A stretch of DNA of 64,000 bases, from NCBI RefSeq assembly GCF_001514195.1, contig NZ_KQ948743.1, positions 205,585-269,584 on the forward strand, given 5' to 3'. The notes below the pieces were generated by a model that saw only the letters and a program-made list of their open reading frames with translations, did no database searches and was not told where the DNA came from. The number at the start of each line of letters is the position of its first letter. Positions within the stretch are counted from its first letter, which is position 1. The translations under genes were made by a program, and so were the position numbers. This document shows positions 43,214 to 51,404 of the stretch, one piece after another. This stretch comes from Streptomyces griseorubiginosus. Its GTDB lineage: Bacteria; Actinomycetota; Actinomycetes; Streptomycetales; Streptomycetaceae.

Positions 43214-43872
43214 GCGAGACCGCCGAGGCGCCGCTGCGGATCCTGATCGTCGACGACCACATCGTCGTACGCGCCGGTCTGCGCGCCCTGTTGGAGGGCG
43301 AGCCCGGCTTCGAGGTGGTCGGTGAGAGCGGGGACGGCGTCGAGGCGGTGCGGCTGGTCGCGCGGCTCGCTCCGGACGTGGTGCTGATGGACCTGCGGCT
43401 GACGGAGCCGGGGGCGGCGGGTGGTGCCATCGACGGGATCGAGACGACCCGGCGGATTCTCGCGGCGGATGCGCGGGCGCGGGTCGTTGTGCTCACGAGC
43501 TACGGCAGCCAGGCCGATGTGCTGCGGGCCGTGGAGGCGGGGGCGCGCGGGTACGTCCTCAAGGCGGGCCCGCCCGAGGAACTGTTCCGCGCGGTGCGTG
43601 CCGCGGCGGCCGGGGGGCTCGCGCTGGCCCCGGAGGCCGCCGCGAGTGTCGTGGGGCGGGGCGCCGAGGTGCCGGTGCTCAGCGAGCGGGAGATCGAGGT
43701 CGTCCGCCTGCTCGCGGAGGGACACAGCAACCGGGCCATCGCCGGCGCGCTCTTCCTGGCCGAGGCCACGGTGAAGACGCATCTCGTCCGGATCTACCGC
43801 AAGCTCGGGACGGAGAACCGCGCGAGCACCGTCAGCGAGGCGGTCCGGCTCGGGTTGATCGAGCTGGTCTGA
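43210..43872 (+). CDS. Two-component response regulator (NarL/LuxR family)
   Basis: A 220-residue DNA-binding regulator. The receiver domain has the acidic pocket in ILIVDDHIVVRAGLRALLEG, the phospho-accepting Asp in VVLMDLRLTEPG, and Lys in GYVLKAGPPEEL. The C-terminal LuxR helix-turn-helix is LSEREIEVVRLLAEGHSNRA with ATVKTHLVRIYRKLG. The start is GTG 43210, overlapping the kinase stop as GTGA. Targets are not evident; the methyltransferase gene downstream is separated by 158 bases. Confidence 0.95.
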   Translation: MSETAEAPLRILIVDDHIVVRAGLRALLEGEPGFEVVGESGDGVEAVRLVARLAPDVVLMDLRLTEPGAAGGAIDGIETTRRILAADARARVVVLTSYGSQADVLRAVEAGARGYVLKAGPPEELFRAVRAAAAGGLALAPEAAASVVGRGAEVPVLSEREIEVVRLLAEGHSNRAIAGALFLAEATVKTHLVRIYRKLGTENRASTVSEAVRLGLIELV

Positions 43873-44030
43873 CACGCTCCGGGACTGGGAAGCCTGGGCA
43901 TGGCCGGCGACCGCATCGTCCGTCGTGCAGGCGGGCAGCTGTCACCTGTCGATCCAACAGCCTGGACCGGCACGGCAGTTGTGATGCCCCAGGAGGACCG
44001 AGCCGCCTGTCGGAGCGAAGGGAAAGACGC

Positions 44031-44600
44031 ATGATCGCCTCCCCGACCGCCTATTGGGAACCGTTGTGGGCGGGCGGCCGGCGCTATCGGCGCATCACCG
44101 ACATCGAAGAGCGGCTCCTCGCCGAGCACCTCGGACCGGGCCACGGGCGACCGGCCCTGGACGTGGGGTGCGGCGACGGTTCCCTGTCCCGCCATCTGCA
44201 CGATCGCCTCGGGTACCGGACCGTCGGGATCGACTGCGCACCCAGCGCCGTCGCCCTCGCCGCCGCGCCGGGTACGAGCGATCAACTGCGCTTCCAGGTC
44301 ATGGACTTCGCCACCGACGACGTGAGCGAGCTGCCCGATCCGGCGTACAGGGTCATCACGTGTCGGTTGGTCTTCCGGTTCATCGCCGACAAAGGCTCTT
44401 TCACGGACCGGGTCCGTCAACTCCTCGTGCCCGGCGGGACTTTCTGGGTGGTGACCGAGCTCGCCGACCGGCGGACGGACGACGATCCCCGCAAGAGCCT
44501 CGGCATCACCGCGTCCGACGTCGAGCTCCTCACCTCCGGCTGGTCCAACGTGAAGGCCGTCGACCTCGACCGGCTGGCCTGCTTCGTCCTGCATCCGTAG
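44031..44600 (+). CDS. SAM-dependent class I methyltransferase
   Basis: A 189-residue cytoplasmic methyltransferase. Motif I is ALDVGCGDGSLSRHL, motif II is TVGIDCAPSAV, and the region FQVMDFATDD corresponds to motif III. It begins with AYWEPLWAGG, a common opening for small Methyltransf_25/11 proteins. GAAGGGAAAG precedes ATG 44031. The substrate is unknown, and no neighbour suggests one. Confidence 0.88.
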   Translation: MIASPTAYWEPLWAGGRRYRRITDIEERLLAEHLGPGHGRPALDVGCGDGSLSRHLHDRLGYRTVGIDCAPSAVALAAAPGTSDQLRFQVMDFATDDVSELPDPAYRVITCRLVFRFIADKGSFTDRVRQLLVPGGTFWVVTELADRRTDDDPRKSLGITASDVELLTSGWSNVKAVDLDRLACFVLHP

Positions 44601-45044
44601 CCCTGGGGCAAGTGCGGCGCTCCGCTTCCCCGCAGGCGTGCACCGGGCACGTGCGGACAGCTCGATAGGCGGACGGCATATGCCAGCAGTACCACCCCCA
44701 CATCGCACGGCACATCACTGCCGCATCCGACGTACGACCCCTCATCCCGGCGCCCGGCCCGCTTCCCGCAGCGCAGTCATGGCCGACCGGGACTGGTGTA
44801 CGACGTACGAACGACCGATCCCGCGGCAACGGCACCACAGGCGACACCTGGTGCTCTACCGTCACACCCTCACCACGGGCACCCGGGACGGGCGGCTCCC
44901 CCACCGGGCCGCCCTCGGAAAGTTCAACGGAACACCCATCCGGCCCCCGGCCACCCGCATAACGTGCCATGACCCGAACCGCTCCGCCTCCCCCGCCTTC
45001 TTGGGGTCCGTGACTTCCGGGCCCACCGCGCTAGGAGTTTTGGG
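44601..45044. other. Gene-free interval before the DUF485/symporter operon
   Basis: I see no credible gene in these 444 bases. Open frames here are short, Arg/Pro-rich and overlapping, as expected for non-coding high-G+C DNA. The last part contains AGGAG just before 45045 and presumably the promoter for the symporter operon. Confidence 0.5.
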
Positions 45045-45488
45045 ATGTCCTACGACCGCTCGGAATTAGCCCTGCCGCACCGGCACGACGGGCGGGTCCC
45101 CTCCCCCACCGCGCTCCGGCCACCGTCCTCTCCGGCGGTCGCGGCGCGCCCGGGCAGCGGGGCCCGTCCGCGTTCGTGGTCCAGCTACCACCGTGCGTTG
45201 CGGGTCCTGCGTCGCGCCTGCCGCTGGCAGCGGCGCGTGGCGACCCTCGTCGCCCTCGGTTACTTCGCCGTCTTCCTCACGCTGACCGTCAAGGCCCCCG
45301 CCCTCATGTCCCGCCCGGCCCCCGGAGGGCTCCCCACCGGTCTGCTGCTCGCCGTGGCGCAGATCCCCGTCACCTGGCTGGCCGTCCTGCTCTTCGAGTA
45401 CTCGGCACGGCGGTTCGTCGACCCGCTGGCCCGCAGGGTCAGCCGGTACGGCCGTCCGGCCGACGGGGACGGACGGCCCCGGACATGA
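45045..45488 (+). CDS. DUF485 membrane protein
   Basis: A 147-residue inner-membrane protein. After a disordered Pro/Ser-rich N-terminus come two hydrophobic helices (VALGYFAVFLTLTVKAP and LLLAVAQIPVTWLAVLLF), followed by a YSARRFVDPLARRV tail, the DUF485 pattern. Such proteins are encoded with acetate/pyruvate-type sodium symporters and are thought to be accessory subunits. AGGAG precedes ATG 45045. Its stop overlaps the symporter start by 4 bases. Confidence 0.88.
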   Translation: MSYDRSELALPHRHDGRVPSPTALRPPSSPAVAARPGSGARPRSWSSYHRALRVLRRACRWQRRVATLVALGYFAVFLTLTVKAPALMSRPAPGGLPTGLLLAVAQIPVTWLAVLLFEYSARRFVDPLARRVSRYGRPADGDGRPRT

Positions 45489-47116
45489 CCGACCTCGGCG
45501 GCTCCGCGCAGTCCTGGTCCCTGATCGCCTTTTGCAGCATCGTCACCCTCACCCTCCTGCTGTGCGTACTGACCGGCCCCGACCGCGACGACCTGGAGGA
45601 GTTCTACACCGGCTACAAGACGCTCTCCCCACTGCGCAACGGCCTGGCGGTCGCCGGCGACTACATCTCGGCCGCGACCGTGCTCACCATTGGCGGGGTC
45701 ATCGCGCTGTGCGGTTTCGACGGGGTGGTGCTGGCCCTGAGCACCCTGCTGTCGCTGCTCCTGCTGATGTTCCTGCTGGCCGAACCCCTGCACAACACCG
45801 GCCGGTTCACCATGGGGGACGCGCTCAGCCGCCGTGTGCCGGGGCGGGCCGCGCGCATCACGGCGTGCGTGGTGACCCTGCTGTCGCTGATCCCGATGAT
45901 GATCGTGCAACTGGCGGGCGTGGGTGAGCTGTTGGCGTTCATCCTGGGTTTCTCCGACCGGGGCATGCAGACCGGCTGCATCGTCGGCGCGGGCATCCTG
46001 ATGATCAGTTACGCAGCCCTGGGCGGGATGCGGGGGACCGCGCTGATCCAGATCATCAAGACGGTGATCCTCCTCGGCTCGGGCCTCGTGGTGGCCGTGC
46101 TGGTCCTCGCCACCTTCGGCTGGCACCCGGGCACGATGGTCGACACCGCGGCGCAGCGCAGCGGTACCGGTCAGGCGTACCTCCGGTACGGCCTCCAGTT
46201 CTCGGACGGGCCGCACCCCGGACTGGACATGATCAGCACGCAGGTCGCGATCGTGCTCGGCGGGGCGTGTCTGCCGCACGTCACCATGCGGATGTTCACC
46301 GCGGGCAACGCCCGTCAGGTGCGGCGCACGATGTCCTGGGCGGTGTCCTCGGTCGCCCTGTTCATGCTGATCATCACCGTCGTCGGGCTCGGCGCCACTG
46401 CACTGGTCGGCCGCGAGCGGATCACGGCCGCCGATCCGCACGGCAGCACCGCCTATCTGCTGGGCGCGCGCGCCGTGTTCGGGGCCGACGTGTCCCGCGT
46501 CGAGAGCCTGGTGTTCAGCACCGTGACCACGGCGATCTTCCTGACCCTGCTGGCGTCGGTCGCCGGGATGACGCTCGCCTGCGCCAACTCCCTGGCCCAC
46601 GACGTCATCGCGTCCCGGAACAGGGCCATGTCCCCGCTGCGGGAGATGACCCTCGCGCGGGTCTGCGCGCTGATCGTCGGCGTACCCGTGCTGCTGCTGG
46701 CCACGCTCGCCCAGCACCGCAGCCTCCAGCCGCTGGCCACGCTCTCGTTCTGCATGGGCGCCTCCGCCATCGCCCCCGCGCTCGTCTACTCGCTGTTCTG
46801 GCGGCGCTTCAGCAAGGCCGGACTCCTCGGCACACTGATCGGCGGCTCGCTCGCCGTCCTGGTGCTGATGTCGGGAACCCGGCTCGTCTCCGGGACCCCG
46901 ACGTCGGCCTTCCCGGAGACCGATCTGAACTGGTTCCCCTTCACCACGACGGCCCTGGTCTCGGTGCCGGTGGGCTTCGCCTGCGGCTGGCTGTGCACGA
47001 TGCTGAGCGGCCGCCGCAGCGCCCGCCGCGCCCGCGAGGGCTACGCCGCCATCGAGCAGCTGATCCTCGCCGGTCCCCCGAGGCGGCGGCCGAGCTGGAG
47101 CCCGGACGAACTGTGA
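45485..47116 (+). CDS. Sodium:solute symporter (ActP/MctC-like monocarboxylate transporter)
   Basis: A 543-residue inner-membrane symporter of the SSS family with about thirteen helices. Motifs include DDLEEFYTGYKTLSPLRNGL, AVAGDYISAATVLTIGG (sodium-site region) and GGACLPHVTMRMFTAGNARQ. Together with the DUF485 partner it resembles actinobacterial uptake systems for acetate, propionate or pyruvate. ATG 45485 sits in an ATGA overlap with the DUF485 gene. The substrate is inferred from family only. Confidence 0.92.
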   Translation: MTDLGGSAQSWSLIAFCSIVTLTLLLCVLTGPDRDDLEEFYTGYKTLSPLRNGLAVAGDYISAATVLTIGGVIALCGFDGVVLALSTLLSLLLLMFLLAEPLHNTGRFTMGDALSRRVPGRAARITACVVTLLSLIPMMIVQLAGVGELLAFILGFSDRGMQTGCIVGAGILMISYAALGGMRGTALIQIIKTVILLGSGLVVAVLVLATFGWHPGTMVDTAAQRSGTGQAYLRYGLQFSDGPHPGLDMISTQVAIVLGGACLPHVTMRMFTAGNARQVRRTMSWAVSSVALFMLIITVVGLGATALVGRERITAADPHGSTAYLLGARAVFGADVSRVESLVFSTVTTAIFLTLLASVAGMTLACANSLAHDVIASRNRAMSPLREMTLARVCALIVGVPVLLLATLAQHRSLQPLATLSFCMGASAIAPALVYSLFWRRFSKAGLLGTLIGGSLAVLVLMSGTRLVSGTPTSAFPETDLNWFPFTTTALVSVPVGFACGWLCTMLSGRRSARRAREGYAAIEQLILAGPPRRRPSWSPDEL

Positions 47117-47216
47117 GATGTGCCGTCCCCGGGAAATCACCGTCGTCCTGGTGTCGAGAACGCGGGTGCGGCTCCGTCCCCGGTACAGCAACGGCGACGA
47201 GCGAGAGGAAACGGCC

Positions 47217-47717
47217 ATGGAAGCGAACGAGATCATCGAGGTCCTGAACCGGCCCATCAGCCAGGAGCTGCTGGCCCGCGACGTGACCCGCCTGGCCTAC
47301 GTCGCCAAGGACGGCACGCCCCGCAACGTCCCGATCGCGTTCACCTGGAACGGCTCGGAGATCGTCATGTGCACCACGAAGAACGCTCCGAAGCTCGCGT
47401 CCCTGAGCGAGAACCCGGCGGTCGCCCTGACGATCGACACCGAGGTGCACCCGCCCAGGATCCTGCTCATCCGGGGCCGGGCCGAACTGGACTTCGTGGA
47501 CGGCATCCCGGACGAATACCTCCAGCCGACCAGCAGCTACGAGATGACCGCCGAGCAACGGGTCGAGTGGGAGGCGGAGGTGCGTTCCCTCTACTACGAC
47601 GGCATGGTCCGCATCGTCGTCACCCCCACCTGGGCAAAACTGATCGACTTCGAGACGACTCTGCCGAGCGCGGTGGAAGAACTGGTCCGCCGGCGTGAGG
47701 AACGACAGCGGGCCTGA
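47217..47717 (+). CDS. Pyridoxamine 5'-phosphate oxidase-fold (F420/FMN-binding) protein
   Basis: A 166-residue split-barrel flavin- or deazaflavin-binding protein. Visible are LAYVAKDGTPRNVPIAFTWN, then APKLASLSENPAVALTIDTE and RILLIRGRAELDFVDG, the normal PNPOx-like pattern. GAGAGGAAACGGCC precedes ATG 47217. It follows the symporter by 100 bases and may be independently transcribed. Function unknown; many relatives are F420-dependent reductases or heme-binding proteins. Confidence 0.85.
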   Translation: MEANEIIEVLNRPISQELLARDVTRLAYVAKDGTPRNVPIAFTWNGSEIVMCTTKNAPKLASLSENPAVALTIDTEVHPPRILLIRGRAELDFVDGIPDEYLQPTSSYEMTAEQRVEWEAEVRSLYYDGMVRIVVTPTWAKLIDFETTLPSAVEELVRRREERQRA

Positions 47718-47753
47718 AGCCGGGATCGCAGCCGATGGAGCCTATGCCGCGAT

Positions 47754-48614
47754 CTAGTCCGCATAGCGGGCCGTGACGCACTCCTTTTCGTCGCCCGACG
47801 CCGAGTTGAAACAGGCCCGTACGGTGGTTCCGGGGCTGATCGGGCTCATGAGGGTGTGGACGTACGTGTCCGCCTGGCTCGGGGTGGTGACGCGCGCGGT
47901 GTGGTGGGAGCCGTGGCTGCCGTCCGTCGTGATCTCGACGCGGTCGCCCACGGCGGCGCCCCACATCCGGGCCCAACTCGTCCCGCACGGACGGCTGTAG
48001 CGGATCTGGATCCAGGCACCCGTGGCGGTCTCGTGCTCGGCGAGGGTCAGCGGATCGGCACCGCATCTCGTCGTGAGCGGGTCCTTGTCGTGACAGGTCG
48101 AACGGCTGCACAGCGTCCCGGTCGCCGTAGCGGGCGGCGGGGACGGTGGCGGCGCCGTTCTGCGGTGCAGTGAAGGAAGGTTGATCAGTACTAGCGCGCC
48201 GATGACCACGGCACAGGTCGACGCGAGGGCGGTGACGACATCCGCGCGGCGGAGCCTGCCGGCCATACCGGTGCGAGCAGGCGTGCGCGTGGCCTCGACG
48301 GTGATCGGGGTCGTCGGCGTCAAAGCAGCGCCGGACGAAGCCGCCTCTGTCGGCGTGCCGCCGTCCGTCCGCTGCGTGCGAGCGATGTCCAGCAGTGCCA
48401 ACGCGTGGTCCGCGGGCTCGCCCGCGAGATGGCACAGCTCCTTGACCGCGCTGCGCGGCGGCAGGCCCTTGCCGTTGAGATAGCGCTCCCAGGACGACCT
48501 GCTGTAGGTGGTGGCCGCCGCGAGCCGGGTGAGGCTCAGCCCGGTGCGCTGCCGCAACTCCTGCAAGACGGAGGCGAGTCGGGCGCCCGGCGGCGAGGGG
48601 GCGCTGGGTGTCAT
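47754..48614 (-). CDS. Membrane-tethered XRE regulator with C-terminal DUF2690 domain
   Basis: A 286-residue single-pass protein. The N-terminus is an XRE helix-turn-helix (LASVLQELRQRTGLSLTRLA, then SRSSWERYLNGKGLPP). A hydrophobic segment follows (ALASTCAVVIGALVLINLPS, about residues 133-152). The outer part is DUF2690-like with paired cysteines (LCSRSTCHDKDP) and TGAWIQIRYSRPCGTSWARM. Such proteins may couple an outside signal to DNA binding. ATG 48614 overlaps the upstream XRE gene by 4 bases, so the two are cotranslated. Confidence 0.9.
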   Translation of the reverse strand: MTPSAPSPPGARLASVLQELRQRTGLSLTRLAAATTYSRSSWERYLNGKGLPPRSAVKELCHLAGEPADHALALLDIARTQRTDGGTPTEAASSGAALTPTTPITVEATRTPARTGMAGRLRRADVVTALASTCAVVIGALVLINLPSLHRRTAPPPSPPPATATGTLCSRSTCHDKDPLTTRCGADPLTLAEHETATGAWIQIRYSRPCGTSWARMWGAAVGDRVEITTDGSHGSHHTARVTTPSQADTYVHTLMSPISPGTTVRACFNSASGDEKECVTARYAD

Positions 48615-49441
48615 CCCCGCAGCGCCTTCCAGGAGTGCGGCCCCAGCATGCCGTCGACGGTAAGGCCCTCACGTTGCTGGAACGCCTTGGCCGCCCGCAG
48701 GGTCAACGGGCCGAACATGCCGTCGATCCCGCCGGGTGAGATGCCCGCCCGGCGCAGCAGACACTGCGCCTCGGCGACGTCGGCGCCGGAGTCGCCGTAG
48801 CCGATCTCGGTGTTGCGGCCCTTGTTGATGCCGGCCGACCACCGTCCCTGAATCCGGGTGATGTGACAGGTGTAGGAGGGCGGCGGGGAGGTCGCTGCGC
48901 TGCGGGGTACGGCGCTGATGACCGCCGGGGTGGCGTCGTCGTCGAGGCGCAGCACGAGAAGCAGTGCCGACAGAAGGGCTACGGCCAGGGCGGCGACGCC
49001 TGCCGTGAGGGCGAGGTGCGGGAAGCGCGCGGCGGCTGCTCGCGGTTCCGGTGCGCTTCGCTCCTCCCGCGTCGGACCGACCTGTTCGACCCCTGCTTTT
49101 TCGACCCCTGCCTGTTCGACCCCCGTCTGTTCGACCCCTGCCTGTTCGCGCCGCTCCCCGGCCCGCGCCCGACGGCTCCCCCACGTCTCGACGGCGACCT
49201 CGCGCAACGCGAGCAGCGGTACGGGATCCGTGCCCGTGATCCGGGCCAGCGCCTCCACCGCCTCCCGCGGCGGCAGCGCGGCCCCACCGAGATATCGCTC
49301 CCACGACTTGGCGCTGTACCCCGTCTTGGTCGCAAGCTGCCGCATCGTCAGCTCGCTGTGGTCCCTGATCCGGCGCAGATCGGTCACCAACTGCCGTGCG
49401 CTGGGATCGAGTTCCGCGGGCAGCGGCTTGGAGCGCGGCAT
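48611..49441 (-). CDS. Membrane-tethered XRE regulator with extracellular peptidoglycan-binding domain
   Basis: A 276-residue single-pass protein. XRE helix-turn-helix at about 15-75 (IRDHSELTMRQLATKTGYSA, then KSWERYLGGAALPP). Next is a spacer with tandem VEQAG/VEQTG repeats and a transmembrane helix (ALTAGVAALAVALLSALLLV). Outside is a PG_binding_1 domain (AEAQCLLRRAGISPGGIDGM, TLRAAKAFQQREGL). It could sense cell-wall status. ATG 49441 follows GGGGGAT; longer upstream starts lack support. It overlaps the DUF2690 partner by 4 bases. Confidence 0.9.
   Translation of the reverse strand: MPRSKPLPAELDPSARQLVTDLRRIRDHSELTMRQLATKTGYSAKSWERYLGGAALPPREAVEALARITGTDPVPLLALREVAVETWGSRRARAGERREQAGVEQTGVEQAGVEKAGVEQVGPTREERSAPEPRAAAARFPHLALTAGVAALAVALLSALLLVLRLDDDATPAVISAVPRSAATSPPPSYTCHITRIQGRWSAGINKGRNTEIGYGDSGADVAEAQCLLRRAGISPGGIDGMFGPLTLRAAKAFQQREGLTVDGMLGPHSWKALRG
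49081..49145. repeat. 15-bp tandem repeats within the XRE/PG-binding gene
   Basis: A little over four copies of CCTGTTCGACCCCTG and close variants, in phase with the reading frame. On the minus strand they encode the VEQAG, VEQTG, VEKAG and VEQVG pentapeptides between the DNA-binding and membrane segments. The near-identity of units suggests recent slippage and possible copy-number variation. Confidence 0.8.
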
Positions 49442-49705
49442 GTATCCCCCAAAGCGGTCGTCAGCGTGGTCAGACGCTCGAACAGCGGCCCCCACCGCTG
49501 CTGCGCATTCTGCATGAGCGCGTCACATCTGTCACAGGTGTCCCACATCGTCGTCCCGCTGGACGGTATCGCCGCAGGTCAGCCGGGCCTGCGTCCCAGA
49601 AGTGCGTCACCTGCGACCTGACCGTGGCGGCTACCCCCGCTCCCCCTCCACCTTTGCACCACAGCGCTCTCCAGCCTCCCCCAACCGAAGGAGAACCCCG
49701 CCACC

Positions 49706-51349
49706 ATGGGAAGACTCGGCACCCTCGCTCGCGCGGAAGACGCGAACTCCCCGCATCAGGACCAGCGCCGCCCCAACACGCCCTGGCGGATCCGTATCGG
49801 GACGTTCGCCGCCACCGCGGCCATGGTCTCGGCCGGCATCGTGCTCGGGGCCGGTCCGGCGTCCGCGGCGCCGGCCCCGGTCAGGCTGACGTCCGCCTCC
49901 TGTCCCGCCGAGATCGTGCAGGGCCAGACGAGCGGCTGTGTCACGGAGTTGCAGAACCTGCTCAACACGCACGGCGCCGGTCTCCAGGTGGACGGGCAGT
50001 TCGGATCCGCCACGCTCTACGCGGTCCGTGAGTACCAGGCCGCCACCGCGATCGCCGTGGACGGGCGGGTGGGCCCCGCGACCAAGAGCAAGTTGTACGC
50101 GACCGGCGGCTCGGCTCCGGCCCCCATCAACCTCAACTCCTCCTCCTGCCCGGCGAATCTCGTGCAGGGTGCCAAGAGCGGGTGCGTCACCGAGCTCCAG
50201 CGGCTGCTCATCCACCACGGCTACTCGATCGACGTGGACGGGGACTTCGGCTCCGGCACCGCGAGTGCCGTGCGCAGCTTCCAGTCCGCCCACGGCCTCA
50301 CGGTCGACGGCCAGGTCGGCACCAACACCAAGCGCGAGCTGTACGACACCGACGAGTCGCCGTCGACGGGCCTGGACCTGCGGTCGGCGTCCTGCCCGGC
50401 GAACATCGTGGAGGGGCAGAGCGGGGGTTGCGTCGCCACGTTGCAGTCCCTGCTGAACGGCAAGGGGCACAGCCTCGACGTCGACGGCAGCTTCGGCCCG
50501 CAGACCCTGGCGGCCGTCAAGGCGTTCCAGTCCGCGAGCGGTCTGTCCGCCGACGGTGAGGTCGGCCCGAACACCAAAGCCGCGCTGTACTCGAACATCG
50601 GCGGTGGCGGCGGCAGCGGCGCACCCGCGCCGGTCAACCTGAACTCCTCCTCCTGCCCGAACGAGATCGTGCAGGGCCAACGCAGCGGCTGCGTCACGGA
50701 GTTGCAGAGCCTGCTCAACCACCACGGCGCCGATCTCGCCGTCGACGGCGACTTCGGCCCGCTCACGGGCAGCGCCGTGCGGGACTTCCAGTCCGAGAAG
50801 GGGCTGTCGGTCGACGGCAAGGTGGGGCCGAACACCAAGGCCGCCCTGTACGGCGCGGTCACCCCGCCGTCGTCGCCCGCGCCCGGCGGCGGTTACGCCA
50901 AGATGCTCGACGTGGCGGCGGCCGAGGTCGGCACCGCCGAGGGCAGCGCCCGCGCCAACAGCTACGGCTCGGCGGTGGGTCTTTCGCTGTCCACCAGCGG
51001 CTACGCCTGGTGCGCGACCTTCGTGAGCTGGGTGGCCAAGCAGACCGGAGCCACCTCCTACCGCAACACGTATGTCTCGGGCTGGGTCAAGCAGGCGCGG
51101 GCCGGCAACTACCACCTCTCCGTGACGAGCAACCCGCAGCCGGGTGACATCGTGGCCTTCGACTGGAACGGCGGGAACGACTTCACCGGCGGGCACGAGC
51201 ACATCGGCATCGTGCGGTCCGTGTCCGGCTCGTCCTTCACCACCGTCGAGGGCAACACGAGCAACCCCAACGGCGGCGGCGACGGCGTCTACGTCAAGTC
51301 CCGCTCCACCAACAGCAGTTACGACGTCCTCTTCATCAGGGTCCGCTGA
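49706..51349 (+). CDS. Secreted protein with four peptidoglycan-binding repeats and a CHAP-type amidase/peptidase domain
   Basis: A 547-residue exported cell-wall protein. The signal peptide ends near PASAAPAPV. Four PG_binding_1 repeats follow (starting about 58, 140, 225 and 315), each with a CPxxIVxGQxSGCVxxLQ opening and an xVDGxxGPxTK ending. The C-terminal ~150 residues form a CHAP/NlpC-like fold with the Cys in GYAWCATFVSWV and His in GGHEHIGIVRS. GAAGGAG precedes ATG 49706. It is divergent from the membrane-tethered XRE pair, one of which also has a PG-binding domain, suggesting a functional link. Confidence 0.93.
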   Translation: MGRLGTLARAEDANSPHQDQRRPNTPWRIRIGTFAATAAMVSAGIVLGAGPASAAPAPVRLTSASCPAEIVQGQTSGCVTELQNLLNTHGAGLQVDGQFGSATLYAVREYQAATAIAVDGRVGPATKSKLYATGGSAPAPINLNSSSCPANLVQGAKSGCVTELQRLLIHHGYSIDVDGDFGSGTASAVRSFQSAHGLTVDGQVGTNTKRELYDTDESPSTGLDLRSASCPANIVEGQSGGCVATLQSLLNGKGHSLDVDGSFGPQTLAAVKAFQSASGLSADGEVGPNTKAALYSNIGGGGGSGAPAPVNLNSSSCPNEIVQGQRSGCVTELQSLLNHHGADLAVDGDFGPLTGSAVRDFQSEKGLSVDGKVGPNTKAALYGAVTPPSSPAPGGGYAKMLDVAAAEVGTAEGSARANSYGSAVGLSLSTSGYAWCATFVSWVAKQTGATSYRNTYVSGWVKQARAGNYHLSVTSNPQPGDIVAFDWNGGNDFTGGHEHIGIVRSVSGSSFTTVEGNTSNPNGGGDGVYVKSRSTNSSYDVLFIRVR

Positions 51350-51364
51350 GCCCCTGAGAACCCG

Positions 51365-51404
51365 GCCGGCCGTCCGACCTGAAAGCGTTCAGGCGACGGC
51401 CGGC
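51365..51404. terminator. Composite bidirectional hairpin terminator
   Basis: GCCGGCCGTC at 51365-51374 pairs perfectly with GACGGCCGGC at 51395-51404. Inside it, CCTGAA at 51378-51383 pairs with TTCAGG at 51388-51393 around a 4-base loop. It lies between convergent genes and contains the MATE stop codon. Confidence 0.75.

Noticed and set aside
44601..45044. Short genes in the gap before the DUF485 gene
   Set aside because: Frames are short, overlap on both strands, are Arg/Pro-rich, and lack ribosome-binding sites and recognisable motifs.
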